Assembly (NCBI GenBank): GCA_016716525.1
Contig: JADJWE010000001.1
Coordinates: 1,488,001 to 1,552,000, forward strand
Direction: 5' to 3'
Length of the DNA stretch: 64,000 nucleotides
DNA from: Candidatus Flexicrinis affinis
GTDB lineage: Bacteria; Chloroflexota; Anaerolineae; Aggregatilineales; Phototrophicaceae
This document shows positions 27,901 to 34,837 of the stretch, piece after piece (position 1 is the stretch's first letter; every line of letters begins with the position of its first letter). The notes under the pieces are model-generated. The model saw only the letters and a list, made by a program, of their open reading frames with translations. It ran no database searches and was not told where the DNA came from. A program made the translations under genes and the position numbers.

Positions 27901-27991
27901 CAACCAGATCGCGCGCTTCGGTGAAAACGCTCGCAACTACTACGTGCTCAATACGCTGCGGCGAGTCCTTCAAGCTGTCGGTCAGTTCTAA
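21980..27991 (+). CDS. Giant PKD-repeat surface lipoprotein with SGNH-like C-terminus
   Basis: 2003 residues. GAGAGGA precedes the ATG. A lipoprotein signal (L-M-A-A-C, Cys at 22) and a Thr/Pro-rich stretch lead to a beta domain (about 90-190) ending in a P-T-P-V-P-T-A-T-P linker. I count 19 PKD domains between residues about 203 and 1743, each with W-x-F-G-D-G, N-P-x-H and G-T-Y-x-V-R-L-T-V. Residues about 1760-2003 resemble an SGNH hydrolase, but the block I motif reads G-D-R-S in place of G-D-S, so catalysis is doubtful. The likely role is a long stalk for adhesion or extracellular binding. Repeats 11-14 are almost identical at DNA level. Confidence 0.85.
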   Translation: MATRRVLVLVVLAMFALLMAACNLTGGPEETELTPVPTSTPTLSAQVTGSVPTSVSVTTLPVLTQVGPPTSIAIIPPTAISVIPTATPSTISIVLLSPIPGNVVTSNVQVLGSAIHPNFLQYQLEYGPDPNPGNLWYAIGGPRQFPVLNGVLGIWSTNAIPDGNYQLRLRVYLRDGSNPQTVVNNIRVQNAIPTPVPTATPSIPRPIAAFTQDRTSGEAPLVVRFTNRSTGQISGYNWSFGDGSSSAEISPVHVFRAAGEYEVKLTVVGPGGQSNVSQIITVNTNPPVALYEQSAVSGPSPLTVQFTDRSTGVIDSWRWDFGDGTTSTERSPRKVFTAEGTYNISLRVRGPGGTGRAFSVVTVSNPQVPPPQANFTPTNTGGIAPLSIQYTDTSQGQITSRLWEFGDGTTSTDQNPIHQFVNPGVYTVRLTVNGPGGTATQSGTVTVTRAPQAPEARFTANPTSGDAPLIVTFQNFTTGDVTGYRWDFGDGTPIDQTQAPTHTYTSPGTYRVRLTALGPDGLSDTAEADISVTRPLAPPSADFNVSPQEGSAPLDVQFNNLSSGDDIQSNWDFGDGESLATNEPIVFHTYEENGTYTVILTVVGPGGPASSATRTITVTDRVQAAFEVVNLTDPPGLGVAFQDRSTGNLTSWNWSFGDGGSSTDQNPSHTFGQAGTYQVRLVVTSQDGVQSEATQSVTVSAPLPPAPEASFEVTVDDLTAQFTNTSTGQIDSTSWNFGDGQTSSNSNPSHTFAAAGTYTVELTVSNAGGSDSFSLPVTVNAPPPAPPTSAFSFSVEDLNVTLTDESTGEGIFSWAWEFGDGSSSNEQNPTHTFAAAGTYRVRLTVTNAGGSDRSGQDVTVTAPLPSAPQSAFTFSPSGLDVDFTDESTGQIDTWQWDFGDGASSTDQNPSHSYAADGTYTVRLTVANAGGSNFSEQQVEVTAPLPNAPVSSFTFSVQDLTASFTDTSTGENITSWFWEFGDGNTSNEQNPTHAYAAPGTYRARLTVENAGGSDRSGQDVTVSAPVPDAPTSAFTFSVNNLDVQFTDLSTGQIDTWQWDFGDGNTSDQQSPAHSYESDGTYTVRLTVANAGGSNSSEQQVTVSAPLPNAPTSVFTFSVNNLDVQFNDQSTGQIDTWQWDFGDGNTSNQQSPSHSYANGGTYIVRLTVANAGGSNFSEQQVAVSAPLPNAPTSAFTFSVNNLDVQFNDQSTGQIDTWQWDFGDGNSSNQQSPSHSYANGGTYIVRLAVANAGGSNFSEQQVAVSAPLPNAPTSAFTFSVNNLDVQFNDQSTGQIDTWQWDFGDGNSSNQQSPSHSYANGGTYLVRLTVANAGGSNFSEQQVAVSAPLPDAPVSSFTFTVQDLSASFTDTSTGEDITSWFWEFGDGNTSTERNPSHMYGAPGTYRARLTVENAGGSDRSGQDVTVTAPLPPAPQSAFTFSANGLNVQFTDLSTGQVDSYFWEFGDGTQAFDRNPAHSYATDGTYTVRLTVSNAGGSTASEQQVSVSTPLPQAPQSAFTFSANGLNVQFTDLSTGQVDSYFWEFGDGTQAFDRNPAHSYATDGTYTVRLTVSNAGGSNASEQQVSVKAPLPQAPQSAFTFSANNLDVQFSDLSTGTIDSWFWEFGDGATATDQNPFHTYPGPGTYRVTLTVANAGGSNQSAQDVTVSTPVPNAPVPDFTFDVNDLTVTFTDATSGDVTDRLWEFGDGATSTETNPTYTYAGYGEFTVRLTASNAGGSNAVEYPVLLQAPEQPPQESIADTAPVEPNVNDLAGRLSTILNGSGNNAASFAVIGDRSIDPSMFLSPFGDGQYELSEAGSSVDGIIQFYLATTLDDGSNPFQRVGSAVDSNLRAANFAYDFGDCGDTLVACELDAISPAITIISLGYQDGRDGTSPDDFRSSLNEIVTTTIGRGSIPVLLTPYTRPGDDVNIKALAEVIINYGRDNDLPVVNVWRMFNELVEPLNGNNPSVANQGADRLGDNQIARFGENARNYYVLNTLRRVLQAVGQF
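25049..26008 (+). repeat. Four tandem 240-bp PKD units (repeats 11-14)
   Basis: Unit starts are 25049, 25289, 25529 and 25769. The first 60 bases from 25321 and 25561 are identical, and those from 25801 differ by one base. Units 16 and 17 (26252-26491 and 26492-26731) form a second near-identical pair. Confidence 0.9.
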
Positions 27992-28003
27992 GCTGCCGAA
28001 ATC

Positions 28004-28037
28004 TGGGGCGGTCGAATGGCCGCCCCAGCGGTTTCCC
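28004..28037 (+). terminator. Terminator after the PKD lipoprotein gene
   Basis: TGGGGCGG (28004-28011) and CCGCCCCA (28020-28027) form a perfect 8-bp stem with an 8-base loop, followed by GCGGTTTCCCCTT. It ends just before the next start codon. Confidence 0.65.
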
Positions 28038-28040
28038 CTT

Positions 28041-29063
28041 ATGCGAAATGACGAATTCGAACTGGAAGTCCTGCCCGGCTTGGAGCACATATGCGCCCAA
28101 GAAGCAGTCGAGAAGTTGGGTGGCGGGCAGGTTGTCACGGGTCTGCGCAGCGGTGCCGTCTCGGTTGAGCCGACTGTCGACGTCGACGCGCTGCGCACAC
28201 TGCGCACCGCAAACTCGGTGTACGCTGTCGTTACGGCGCCCGTGCCTCGCCCAAAGGCGCTGTTAGGCCATCAGTATTGGACCCGGATTGTGTCGGTTTG
28301 CCGTGAGATTGTCCGGGGCGATCCGTCTTTCCGAACGCTCGGTTTGGACGCGGCAGGCGCACAGAGTTCAGTGATGCAGCGAATCAAGACCGAACTGGCC
28401 GATTCGCTTGGTCTTGTCGTAGCCGACGAGAAAGGCGATCTCCACGTCCGGATTCGTCCCGTACGCGATGGCAATGGCTGGCAGGTTCTTGTCCGCGTTA
28501 CGCCGCGCCCGCTTGCAACCCGTCCATGGCGTGTCCACAACTATGAAGGCGCGCTCAACGCCTGTGTCGCCGCTGCGATGATCCGTCTCGCCAAGCCGAC
28601 TCCGGCGGACTGCGTGTTGAATGTGTGCTGCGGGTCCGGCACGCTGATGGTCGAGCTGAACCAAGCGGCTATTGTGCGCCAGTGCATCGGCGTCGACGTC
28701 AACACCGATGCGCTGTCTCTGGCATCCGCACATCTCGCAGTCGCGCAGGTCGATACGTGCGCGCTTCTTGCGGGCGATGCAACCGCCCTGCCGTTACACG
28801 ACAACTCCGCTAGCCTCATCTTGGCCGACTTGCCGTTCGGTCAGCGCGTCGGCTCTCACGCCGAGAACCTTGTCCTCTACCCCGCCCTCATCGACGAAGC
28901 GGCGCGTGTCGGTGCAGCGGGTGCCCGCTTGGTCCTCATCACTCACGAGAAACGCCTGATCCGGCAGATCGTCCATGACCACGCGGCTTGGGAGGTTGTC
29001 AAGGAACTCGAAATCAACCAGAACGGGCTGCATCCCGTGATCGTCGTGTTGGAGCGCCGTTGA
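28041..29063 (+). CDS. THUMP-type RNA guanine methyltransferase (RlmL/Trm14-like)
   Basis: 340 residues from the ATG at 28041; the open frame runs back to 27870 inside the PKD gene. The first 160 residues look like a THUMP RNA-binding region (E-V-L-P-G-L-E-H-I-C-A-Q-E-A). The SAM-binding Rossmann part starts L-N-V-C-C-G-S-G-T-L-M-V-E, with acidic V-D-V-N-T-D-A-L and the catalytic-loop motif A-D-L-P-F-G-Q-R-V-G, typical of N2-guanine methylation. The substrate, tRNA or 23S rRNA, cannot be decided. It follows a terminator, so it probably has its own promoter. Confidence 0.82.
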   Translation: MRNDEFELEVLPGLEHICAQEAVEKLGGGQVVTGLRSGAVSVEPTVDVDALRTLRTANSVYAVVTAPVPRPKALLGHQYWTRIVSVCREIVRGDPSFRTLGLDAAGAQSSVMQRIKTELADSLGLVVADEKGDLHVRIRPVRDGNGWQVLVRVTPRPLATRPWRVHNYEGALNACVAAAMIRLAKPTPADCVLNVCCGSGTLMVELNQAAIVRQCIGVDVNTDALSLASAHLAVAQVDTCALLAGDATALPLHDNSASLILADLPFGQRVGSHAENLVLYPALIDEAARVGAAGARLVLITHEKRLIRQIVHDHAAWEVVKELEINQNGLHPVIVVLERR

Positions 29064-29096
29064 ATTGGCTCTTCTGCTCGTGATAGGATTCCAGCC

Positions 29097-30704
29097 ATGA
29101 TGCGTATGACTCAAACACTGCTCGCTGTCCTTCTCCTGCTCTTCGCGGGTGGATGTCAGCCGCCTGCCGACGACACCCAAATGATCGTGTCGCTCGTTGT
29201 CGATGGACGTAGCCTGACCTACGATGTGCCAGAGCCGATCACGGTTGCCGAGTTCCTCGCCCAAGTCGACGTGACGCTGGGCGATCTGGATCGCGTCGTG
29301 CCTCCTCCGTTCACACAGATCTCCGATGGCCTACAGATTACCGTCCGGCGAGTGGCTGAAGAAACCGAATGCGAGGATCGCGACCTGCCATTTACCCGTC
29401 GCACGCTGATCAATGAACAGCTCGAACCGGGTGCAGAAGTGCTTTTTCAGGCGGGTCAGAACGGGCGAGAACGTCAATGTTTCCGGGTGCAGTTTGTCGA
29501 TGGAATCCGCGCCGAATCCGTTCCGATCGGCGAGCCCACCGTGCTGGCAAGCGCGGTCGAAGAGATCGTGTATGTCGGGCCGACGACGCGCCTGTCGCCC
29601 GTCGACATCCGTGGGACGCTCGCATATGTCAGCGGCGGCAACGCATGGGTGATGCGCGGCAGCAGCGATTCGCGCAGGCCAGTGACGAACACAGGCGACG
29701 TTGACCCGAGCCGCGCTTACAGCTTGAGCGCAGACGGGCGGCAGCTGCTGTACACACGAACCACGGCGACCGGAAGCGAGTTCGGCAACCAGCTTAGCGT
29801 GGTTCTCGACGTTACTGCGTCCTCTCCGCAGTCGGTCGATTTGCGGCCGACCAACGTGCTTTGGGCCGAATGGGTCCCCGGGCGGGCCAACACCGTCAGC
29901 TACACGCGAGCGCAACCGCGATCGACAAGCCCGGGCTGGGGAGCCTACAACGACCTTTGGCTCATCACACTTGACGCCACGACCGGCGAGGAGATCGACA
30001 TCGACCCCTTGATCGACGAGTCGCCGGGACGCGGCGGTCCGTTCTCGTGGTGGGGACGGGGCTACGCATGGTCGCCCGATGGCGGCGCGCTGGCGTGGGT
30101 CCATGCCGACAGTGTCGGCCTTGTGGACTTGGAGAGCGGGACGCTGGACACGCCGCTCGTCTCGTTTGTCCCGTTCACACCGCGCAGCGATTGGTCATGG
30201 CGCACGTCAGTGTCTTGGTCGCCTGACGCAGATCTGCTCCTGACGGTCGTTCACGGCGAGCCGGTCGGCAGCGAGGCGGCAGAGCGTTCTCCGATCTTCG
30301 ACGTGGCCGTGCTTGCACGCGACGGTTCCTTTTCGGCGACCGTGTACGAGCAGTCCGGGATATGGGCGTTTCCGAAATTCGCGCCGCCAAATAGCGGCCC
30401 CGGCGCTGCAACAGGACGGCGGCCCGGGATGTCCTACTTGCTGGCGCGCCAGCCGCTTGTCAGCGTCGGTGACAGTGCCGAGTACGACCTGTACGTCGCC
30501 GACGTAGATGGCAGTAATGCCCGACGGATATTCCCGCCGGAGGATCAGCGGGGGATCACACAGCGCGATTACTCGTGGAGCCCTGACGGCAGCTACATTG
30601 CGATCGTGTATCAGGGCAACGTGTGGGTTGTGGATGTCGTCACTGCGGCGTCCTTTCAGGTTACGTTGGACGGTTCTGCGTCGCATCCCGTTTGGGCCCG
30701 GTGA
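29097..30704 (+). CDS. Lipoprotein with DUF348/G5-like region and beta-propeller
   Basis: 535 residues; three Met codons (29097, 29100, 29106) could start it. The signal ends L-F-A-G-G-C, a lipobox. Residues about 28-75 match a DUF348 ubiquitin-like module (V-D-G-R-S-L-T-Y to I-T-V-A-E-F-L-A-Q) and the following 80 residues a G5-like sheet, a pair often found in wall-active resuscitation factors. The remainder is a TolB-type propeller (L-S-A-D-G-R-Q-L-L-Y, W-S-P-D-G-G-A-L-A-W, W-S-P-D-G-S-Y-I-A-I). The stop overlaps the next start by one base, so it is coupled to the glycosidase-ligase gene. Confidence 0.75.
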   Translation: MMRMTQTLLAVLLLLFAGGCQPPADDTQMIVSLVVDGRSLTYDVPEPITVAEFLAQVDVTLGDLDRVVPPPFTQISDGLQITVRRVAEETECEDRDLPFTRRTLINEQLEPGAEVLFQAGQNGRERQCFRVQFVDGIRAESVPIGEPTVLASAVEEIVYVGPTTRLSPVDIRGTLAYVSGGNAWVMRGSSDSRRPVTNTGDVDPSRAYSLSADGRQLLYTRTTATGSEFGNQLSVVLDVTASSPQSVDLRPTNVLWAEWVPGRANTVSYTRAQPRSTSPGWGAYNDLWLITLDATTGEEIDIDPLIDESPGRGGPFSWWGRGYAWSPDGGALAWVHADSVGLVDLESGTLDTPLVSFVPFTPRSDWSWRTSVSWSPDADLLLTVVHGEPVGSEAAERSPIFDVAVLARDGSFSATVYEQSGIWAFPKFAPPNSGPGAATGRRPGMSYLLARQPLVSVGDSAEYDLYVADVDGSNARRIFPPEDQRGITQRDYSWSPDGSYIAIVYQGNVWVVDVVTAASFQVTLDGSASHPVWAR

Positions 30705-33700
30705 TGCGCTCGCCTCTGCGCAAGCTTGCCCTCGTTTTGATCGCCGTCTTGGTTGTGATACTGACAGGCACGGCCGCGATTGCTGTCGAGGTTTCGGTCA
30801 ATACGCTTGCGCGCGGCACGGTTGACCCCGTAAGTGCCGATTCACTGCCCTATTGGCAGGAACGGTTCGGCGTAAACGCGGAGCTTCGCACAATTCCGGC
30901 CGACCAGCTTGACGATCAGCTCGCGTTGATGCGTGCTGCGGGAGTGCGGTGGGTCCGGCAGGAATTCGACTGGAATGCGCTTGTACCAGAGCGCGGCCGC
31001 TACGAATGGGTGGCATACGACCGGATCGTGTCGGCGGTAGACGCCGTCTCCGAAATCGAACTGCTTGCGGTGTTGGTCAACACGCCTGCGTGGGCGCGCG
31101 ATCCACGCGCGCCGAACAACCTCACGTCCCCGCCGCAGAGTACGGCAGAATTTGCCGAGTTTGCAGGGTCCGTCGCCGCGCGCTATGCGGATTCGGTCGA
31201 TTACTATCAAGTGTGGGACGAGCCGAACCTCCTAACCAACTGGGGCATGCTAGCACCCTCCGCCTCGCGTTATGCTGCGCTTCTGGCGGATGCGTCGCAA
31301 TCGCTGCGGGGGGCCGACCCGACGGCATTCGTCATCGCTGCCGGCCTTGCCCCTACGCAAGAACGCGGTCCGGACAATATCCATGAGATCGCCTACCTCA
31401 ATGACCTACTCACGTTTGGCGCGGCGCAGTCTGTCGATGCCTTCGCCGTGAAGCCTTACGGGTTGGATATCGGGCCGTACGATCGCACGATTGCGGATCA
31501 CGTCTTGAACTTCTCCCGTGCCGTCACTACCTACGAAGCGCTCGCCCAGCACGGGACACCGGTACCGCCGATTTGGGCGACGCAATGGGGGTGGAACACG
31601 CTCCCCGATTCGTGGCGCGGCCTGCCATCCATCTGGGGCTCCGTAACCCCGCAGCAGCAGATCGAGTACACGCTCGGCGCGCTCGACCGCATCCGGGCCG
31701 AATGGCCGTGGATGGGCCCGGCGATCCTGCATCATTGGAATCCGCCCTACCCCCCCGACCATCCGCAGCAGGGCTTCGCACTCACTCGGCCCGACGGAAC
31801 GGCGACCCCGTTGTTGACCACGCTGCTGGAACGCGCACAAACATCATCGGTGGGCGCGCCCACCGGGTGGCATGCGGTGCGTACCGCATACGCCGAGTAC
31901 TCGGGCGTATGGACCTTTCGGGGTGATTCCGCCGACATCGGGTGGCTGCGTGATAGCCGTCTCACGTTTACGTTTGAGGGAACCTCCGTCGCCCTCCTCC
32001 TGCGCCAAGGCGATTACGTGGCAAACCTCTATGCGGAAGTGGATGGCGAGCCGGCCAATGCCCTCCCGCGCGATGCCGCCGGGCGGGCTTACGTCGCGCT
32101 GCAGAGCGCCGATCGGCTGCCCCGGCAGGGTCCTGTTCTAATCGCCTCGGGGCTGGCGCCCGGCGTGCACACGCTTACCATCGTGGCTGATCAAGGCTTT
32201 GACCAGTACGCCCTGATCGGGTATGCCGTTGGTCCGCCATCCCCCGTGCCGTCATGGACGCATTGGCGCGCCGCGTCTTGGATTGCCGTTGTGGTGGCGT
32301 TGGCGGGCTTCGCTGGCGTGCTATGGTACGTGGACGGCCTCTCAACCTTACTTCGTTCGGCGCGGCGTGCATTTGATCGCCTTAACACGCCGGTGCAGTT
32401 GGCGATCGCGGGGCTGAGCTCTGCGGCGCTCATGCTCACGATGGCGGTGTCCTTTGGCGCGACGGATGGCGCATGGGCCCGCCGCGATCCCCTGCTGGCG
32501 CTTATCGCTGTGGTCAGCGCAGGCACGGTATACGTCAATCTAACGCTTCCGGTCACGCTTATTGCGCTCGTTGTTCTACAGTGGTGCATCTTTCAACGCG
32601 TCGTGCTCGGCCTCGCGTTGACAGCATTCTTCGCGCCATTTTTCTTGTTTCCGGTAGAACTGTTCACGTTCGCGTTCCCGATGGTCGAGATCGTTCTCCT
32701 GATGACGCTTGCCTCGTGGGTCGTTCAGTCTGCCGCGGGTGAAGCACGCCGACGCCAAGCTGGGACTACCCGTAGTTCGATACGTCTGTCCGGCCTTGAC
32801 GTGCTCGTCATCGCATATGTGGTTCTGGGGATCGCCGCCGCCTCATGGTCGGCACTCAAGGGGCCAGCTCTCACCGAACTGCGCACGCTCTTCTTGGAAC
32901 CGGCGGCTTTCTACCTCGTTGCGCGGACGACCCTGCGTTCGCGGTCCGATTTGCTCGTCGTCATCGGCGCGTTCCTCGCGGCGGGGGTTGCGGCAGCGGG
33001 AATCGGACTGGCCCAGTACTTTACCGGAGCGGCGATCATCACCGCAGAAGACGGCAGCAGACGGCTTGCCGGCGTGTACGGATCGCCAAATAACCTCGCG
33101 CTGTACCTCGGCCGTGTCATCCCGTTCCTTGCCGCGGCGGCGCTGTCGTTCACCAATCGCTGGCGGTGGATGGCGATCGGTTCGCTGGTTGTGACGGTCT
33201 TGGCGGCGATTCTCACACAAAGCGTCGGCGGGCTGTTCATCGGAATCCCGGCAGGCGTGACTATCGCCGTGTTGGCGCTCTACGGTCGTCGCGCCGTGCC
33301 GTGGCTGATCGGCGCCGCCATTCTCGCGGCTGTCGTATTTGTCGTGCTGGCCGGGCAGTCGGATCGGTTCGGCCGCGCGCTCGACTTCACGCAGGGCACG
33401 AACTTCTACCGTATCCGCGTGATGCAAAGCGCGGTCAACGTGATCGCGGATCACCCGCTAACCGGCCTCGGGCTGGACCAATTTTTGTACGCGTTCCGCG
33501 ATCGATACATTTTCCCCGATGCGTGGCCCGAACCTGACCTCTCGCACCCGCACAATATGCTGCTCGACTTCTGGGTGCGCCTCGGCATTGGCGGCGCTGT
33601 GCTGGCGATCGCGTTCGTCGTGGTCAGTCTGCGTACAGCTCTTGGCGCAGTTGGCGCGATTGGGCAGCGCGTCGAGTCTCGCTGGCTAGCGGCGGGCCTG

Positions 33701-33841
33701 CTTGGCGCGCTTGCGGCACTCTATGCGCACGGCATGGTCGACAACAGCGTGTTCGTGATCGATCTCGCATTTGTGTTCATGCTGCTGTTGTGTGCCGTCC
33801 AGTTCGTGCGGCGCGCCGAGCCAAGCAGCCCTTCGGCCTGA
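30704..33841 (+). CDS. Glycosidase-like domain fused to an O-antigen ligase/polymerase
   Basis: 1045 residues from the ATG at 30704 (TGATG junction). After a signal anchor (about 8-28), residues 40-400 look like a clan A TIM-barrel glycosidase (GH39/GH5-like): R-W-V-R-Q-E-F-D-W, then Y-Y-Q-V-W-D-E-P-N with acid/base candidate E173. The place of the nucleophile reads I-W-A-T-Q-W-G-W, with Q294 in place of Glu. A beta-sandwich follows (about 410-512), then ten or more membrane helices with the Wzy/WaaL block H-P-L-T-G-L-G (about 917) and H-P-H-N-M-L-L (about 948). It presumably polymerises or attaches exopolysaccharide at the outer membrane face. I read no frameshift; it is one continuous frame. 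Confidence 0.85.
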   Translation: MRSPLRKLALVLIAVLVVILTGTAAIAVEVSVNTLARGTVDPVSADSLPYWQERFGVNAELRTIPADQLDDQLALMRAAGVRWVRQEFDWNALVPERGRYEWVAYDRIVSAVDAVSEIELLAVLVNTPAWARDPRAPNNLTSPPQSTAEFAEFAGSVAARYADSVDYYQVWDEPNLLTNWGMLAPSASRYAALLADASQSLRGADPTAFVIAAGLAPTQERGPDNIHEIAYLNDLLTFGAAQSVDAFAVKPYGLDIGPYDRTIADHVLNFSRAVTTYEALAQHGTPVPPIWATQWGWNTLPDSWRGLPSIWGSVTPQQQIEYTLGALDRIRAEWPWMGPAILHHWNPPYPPDHPQQGFALTRPDGTATPLLTTLLERAQTSSVGAPTGWHAVRTAYAEYSGVWTFRGDSADIGWLRDSRLTFTFEGTSVALLLRQGDYVANLYAEVDGEPANALPRDAAGRAYVALQSADRLPRQGPVLIASGLAPGVHTLTIVADQGFDQYALIGYAVGPPSPVPSWTHWRAASWIAVVVALAGFAGVLWYVDGLSTLLRSARRAFDRLNTPVQLAIAGLSSAALMLTMAVSFGATDGAWARRDPLLALIAVVSAGTVYVNLTLPVTLIALVVLQWCIFQRVVLGLALTAFFAPFFLFPVELFTFAFPMVEIVLLMTLASWVVQSAAGEARRRQAGTTRSSIRLSGLDVLVIAYVVLGIAAASWSALKGPALTELRTLFLEPAAFYLVARTTLRSRSDLLVVIGAFLAAGVAAAGIGLAQYFTGAAIITAEDGSRRLAGVYGSPNNLALYLGRVIPFLAAAALSFTNRWRWMAIGSLVVTVLAAILTQSVGGLFIGIPAGVTIAVLALYGRRAVPWLIGAAILAAVVFVVLAGQSDRFGRALDFTQGTNFYRIRVMQSAVNVIADHPLTGLGLDQFLYAFRDRYIFPDAWPEPDLSHPHNMLLDFWVRLGIGGAVLAIAFVVVSLRTALGAVGAIGQRVESRWLAAGLLGALAALYAHGMVDNSVFVIDLAFVFMLLLCAVQFVRRAEPSSPSA

Positions 33842-33889
33842 CGTCTGGTATCGTGCGATGGTAAACTGGCGGACGTTCACGGAGGGCCA

Positions 33890-34837
33890 ATGCGCGTAGT
33901 TATCGCTGGCGGTGCAGGATTTATCGGGTCGCATTTGTGCGACCGCTTCATTGCGGACGGGCATACGGTCGTCGCCGTTGACAATTTGATTACGGGAAGC
34001 GAGACCAACGTCCAGCACCTCTCAGATCGAGCGGCGTTCTCCTTCTTGAAGCAGGATATTTGCGAACCTTTTGAGATTGACGGACCGGTTGACCTCGTGC
34101 TCAACTTCGCGTCACCTGCCAGCCCGGTCGACTATCTTGAGCTGCCGCTGGAAACGCTGATGGTCGGCTCGTACGGGACTCGGAACACCCTCGAACTGGC
34201 GCGCATTAAAGGCGCCACGTATGTTCTGGCGTCGACCTCCGAAGTCTACGGCGATCCGCTTGTACATCCCCAACATGAAGGCTACTACGGCAACGTAAAC
34301 CCGATCGGCCCGCGCAGCGTCTACGACGAGGCCAAGCGATTCGCCGAAGCAATGACGATGGCGTATCACACGAAGTTTGGTTTGAACACGCACATCGTCC
34401 GCATCTTCAACACGTATGGGCCACGGATGCGTCTCAATGACGGGCGTGTCGTGCCGAACTTCGTCGATCAGGCGCTGCGCGGCGAACCGTTGACCATCTA
34501 CGGCGATGGCAGCCAAACTCGCAGTTTCCAGTACGTTTCCGACCTGATCGAGGGGGTAGTCCGGCTCTCGCAGTCGAATTATCACCTGCCGGTTAACATC
34601 GGTAACCCGAACGAACTGGCGATACACGAGTTCGCCGAGGTCGTCAACATGCTGGTGGACAATCCGGCAGGCGTCGTCTACGTGCACGATGGCCGTACTC
34701 GTGACGACCCGCAGACGCGCCGCCCGGACATCGCATTGGCCGCCCGGCTCCTCGGCTGGGAACCTCACGTCTCCCTGCACGATGGCTTAGTAGACACGTT
34801 CGCGTACTTCGAGGAACAGCGCAAACGCGCGCCATGA
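33890..34837 (+). CDS. UDP-glucuronate decarboxylase-like epimerase
   Basis: 315 residues, with GGAGG before the ATG. It is an extended short-chain dehydrogenase: G-G-A-G-F-I-G-S-H binds NAD, S-T-S-E-V-Y-G-D-P and Y-D-E-A-K-R hold the catalytic Ser, Tyr and Lys. The blocks F-A-S-P-A-S-P-V-D-Y, H-P-Q and G-N-V-N-P-I-G-P-R-S are those of UDP-xylose synthase, which decarboxylates UDP-glucuronate. It would supply UDP-xylose for the surrounding polysaccharide genes. A related nucleotide-sugar epimerase is the alternative. The next gene overlaps by 4 bases. Confidence 0.88.
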   Translation: MRVVIAGGAGFIGSHLCDRFIADGHTVVAVDNLITGSETNVQHLSDRAAFSFLKQDICEPFEIDGPVDLVLNFASPASPVDYLELPLETLMVGSYGTRNTLELARIKGATYVLASTSEVYGDPLVHPQHEGYYGNVNPIGPRSVYDEAKRFAEAMTMAYHTKFGLNTHIVRIFNTYGPRMRLNDGRVVPNFVDQALRGEPLTIYGDGSQTRSFQYVSDLIEGVVRLSQSNYHLPVNIGNPNELAIHEFAEVVNMLVDNPAGVVYVHDGRTRDDPQTRRPDIALAARLLGWEPHVSLHDGLVDTFAYFEEQRKRAP

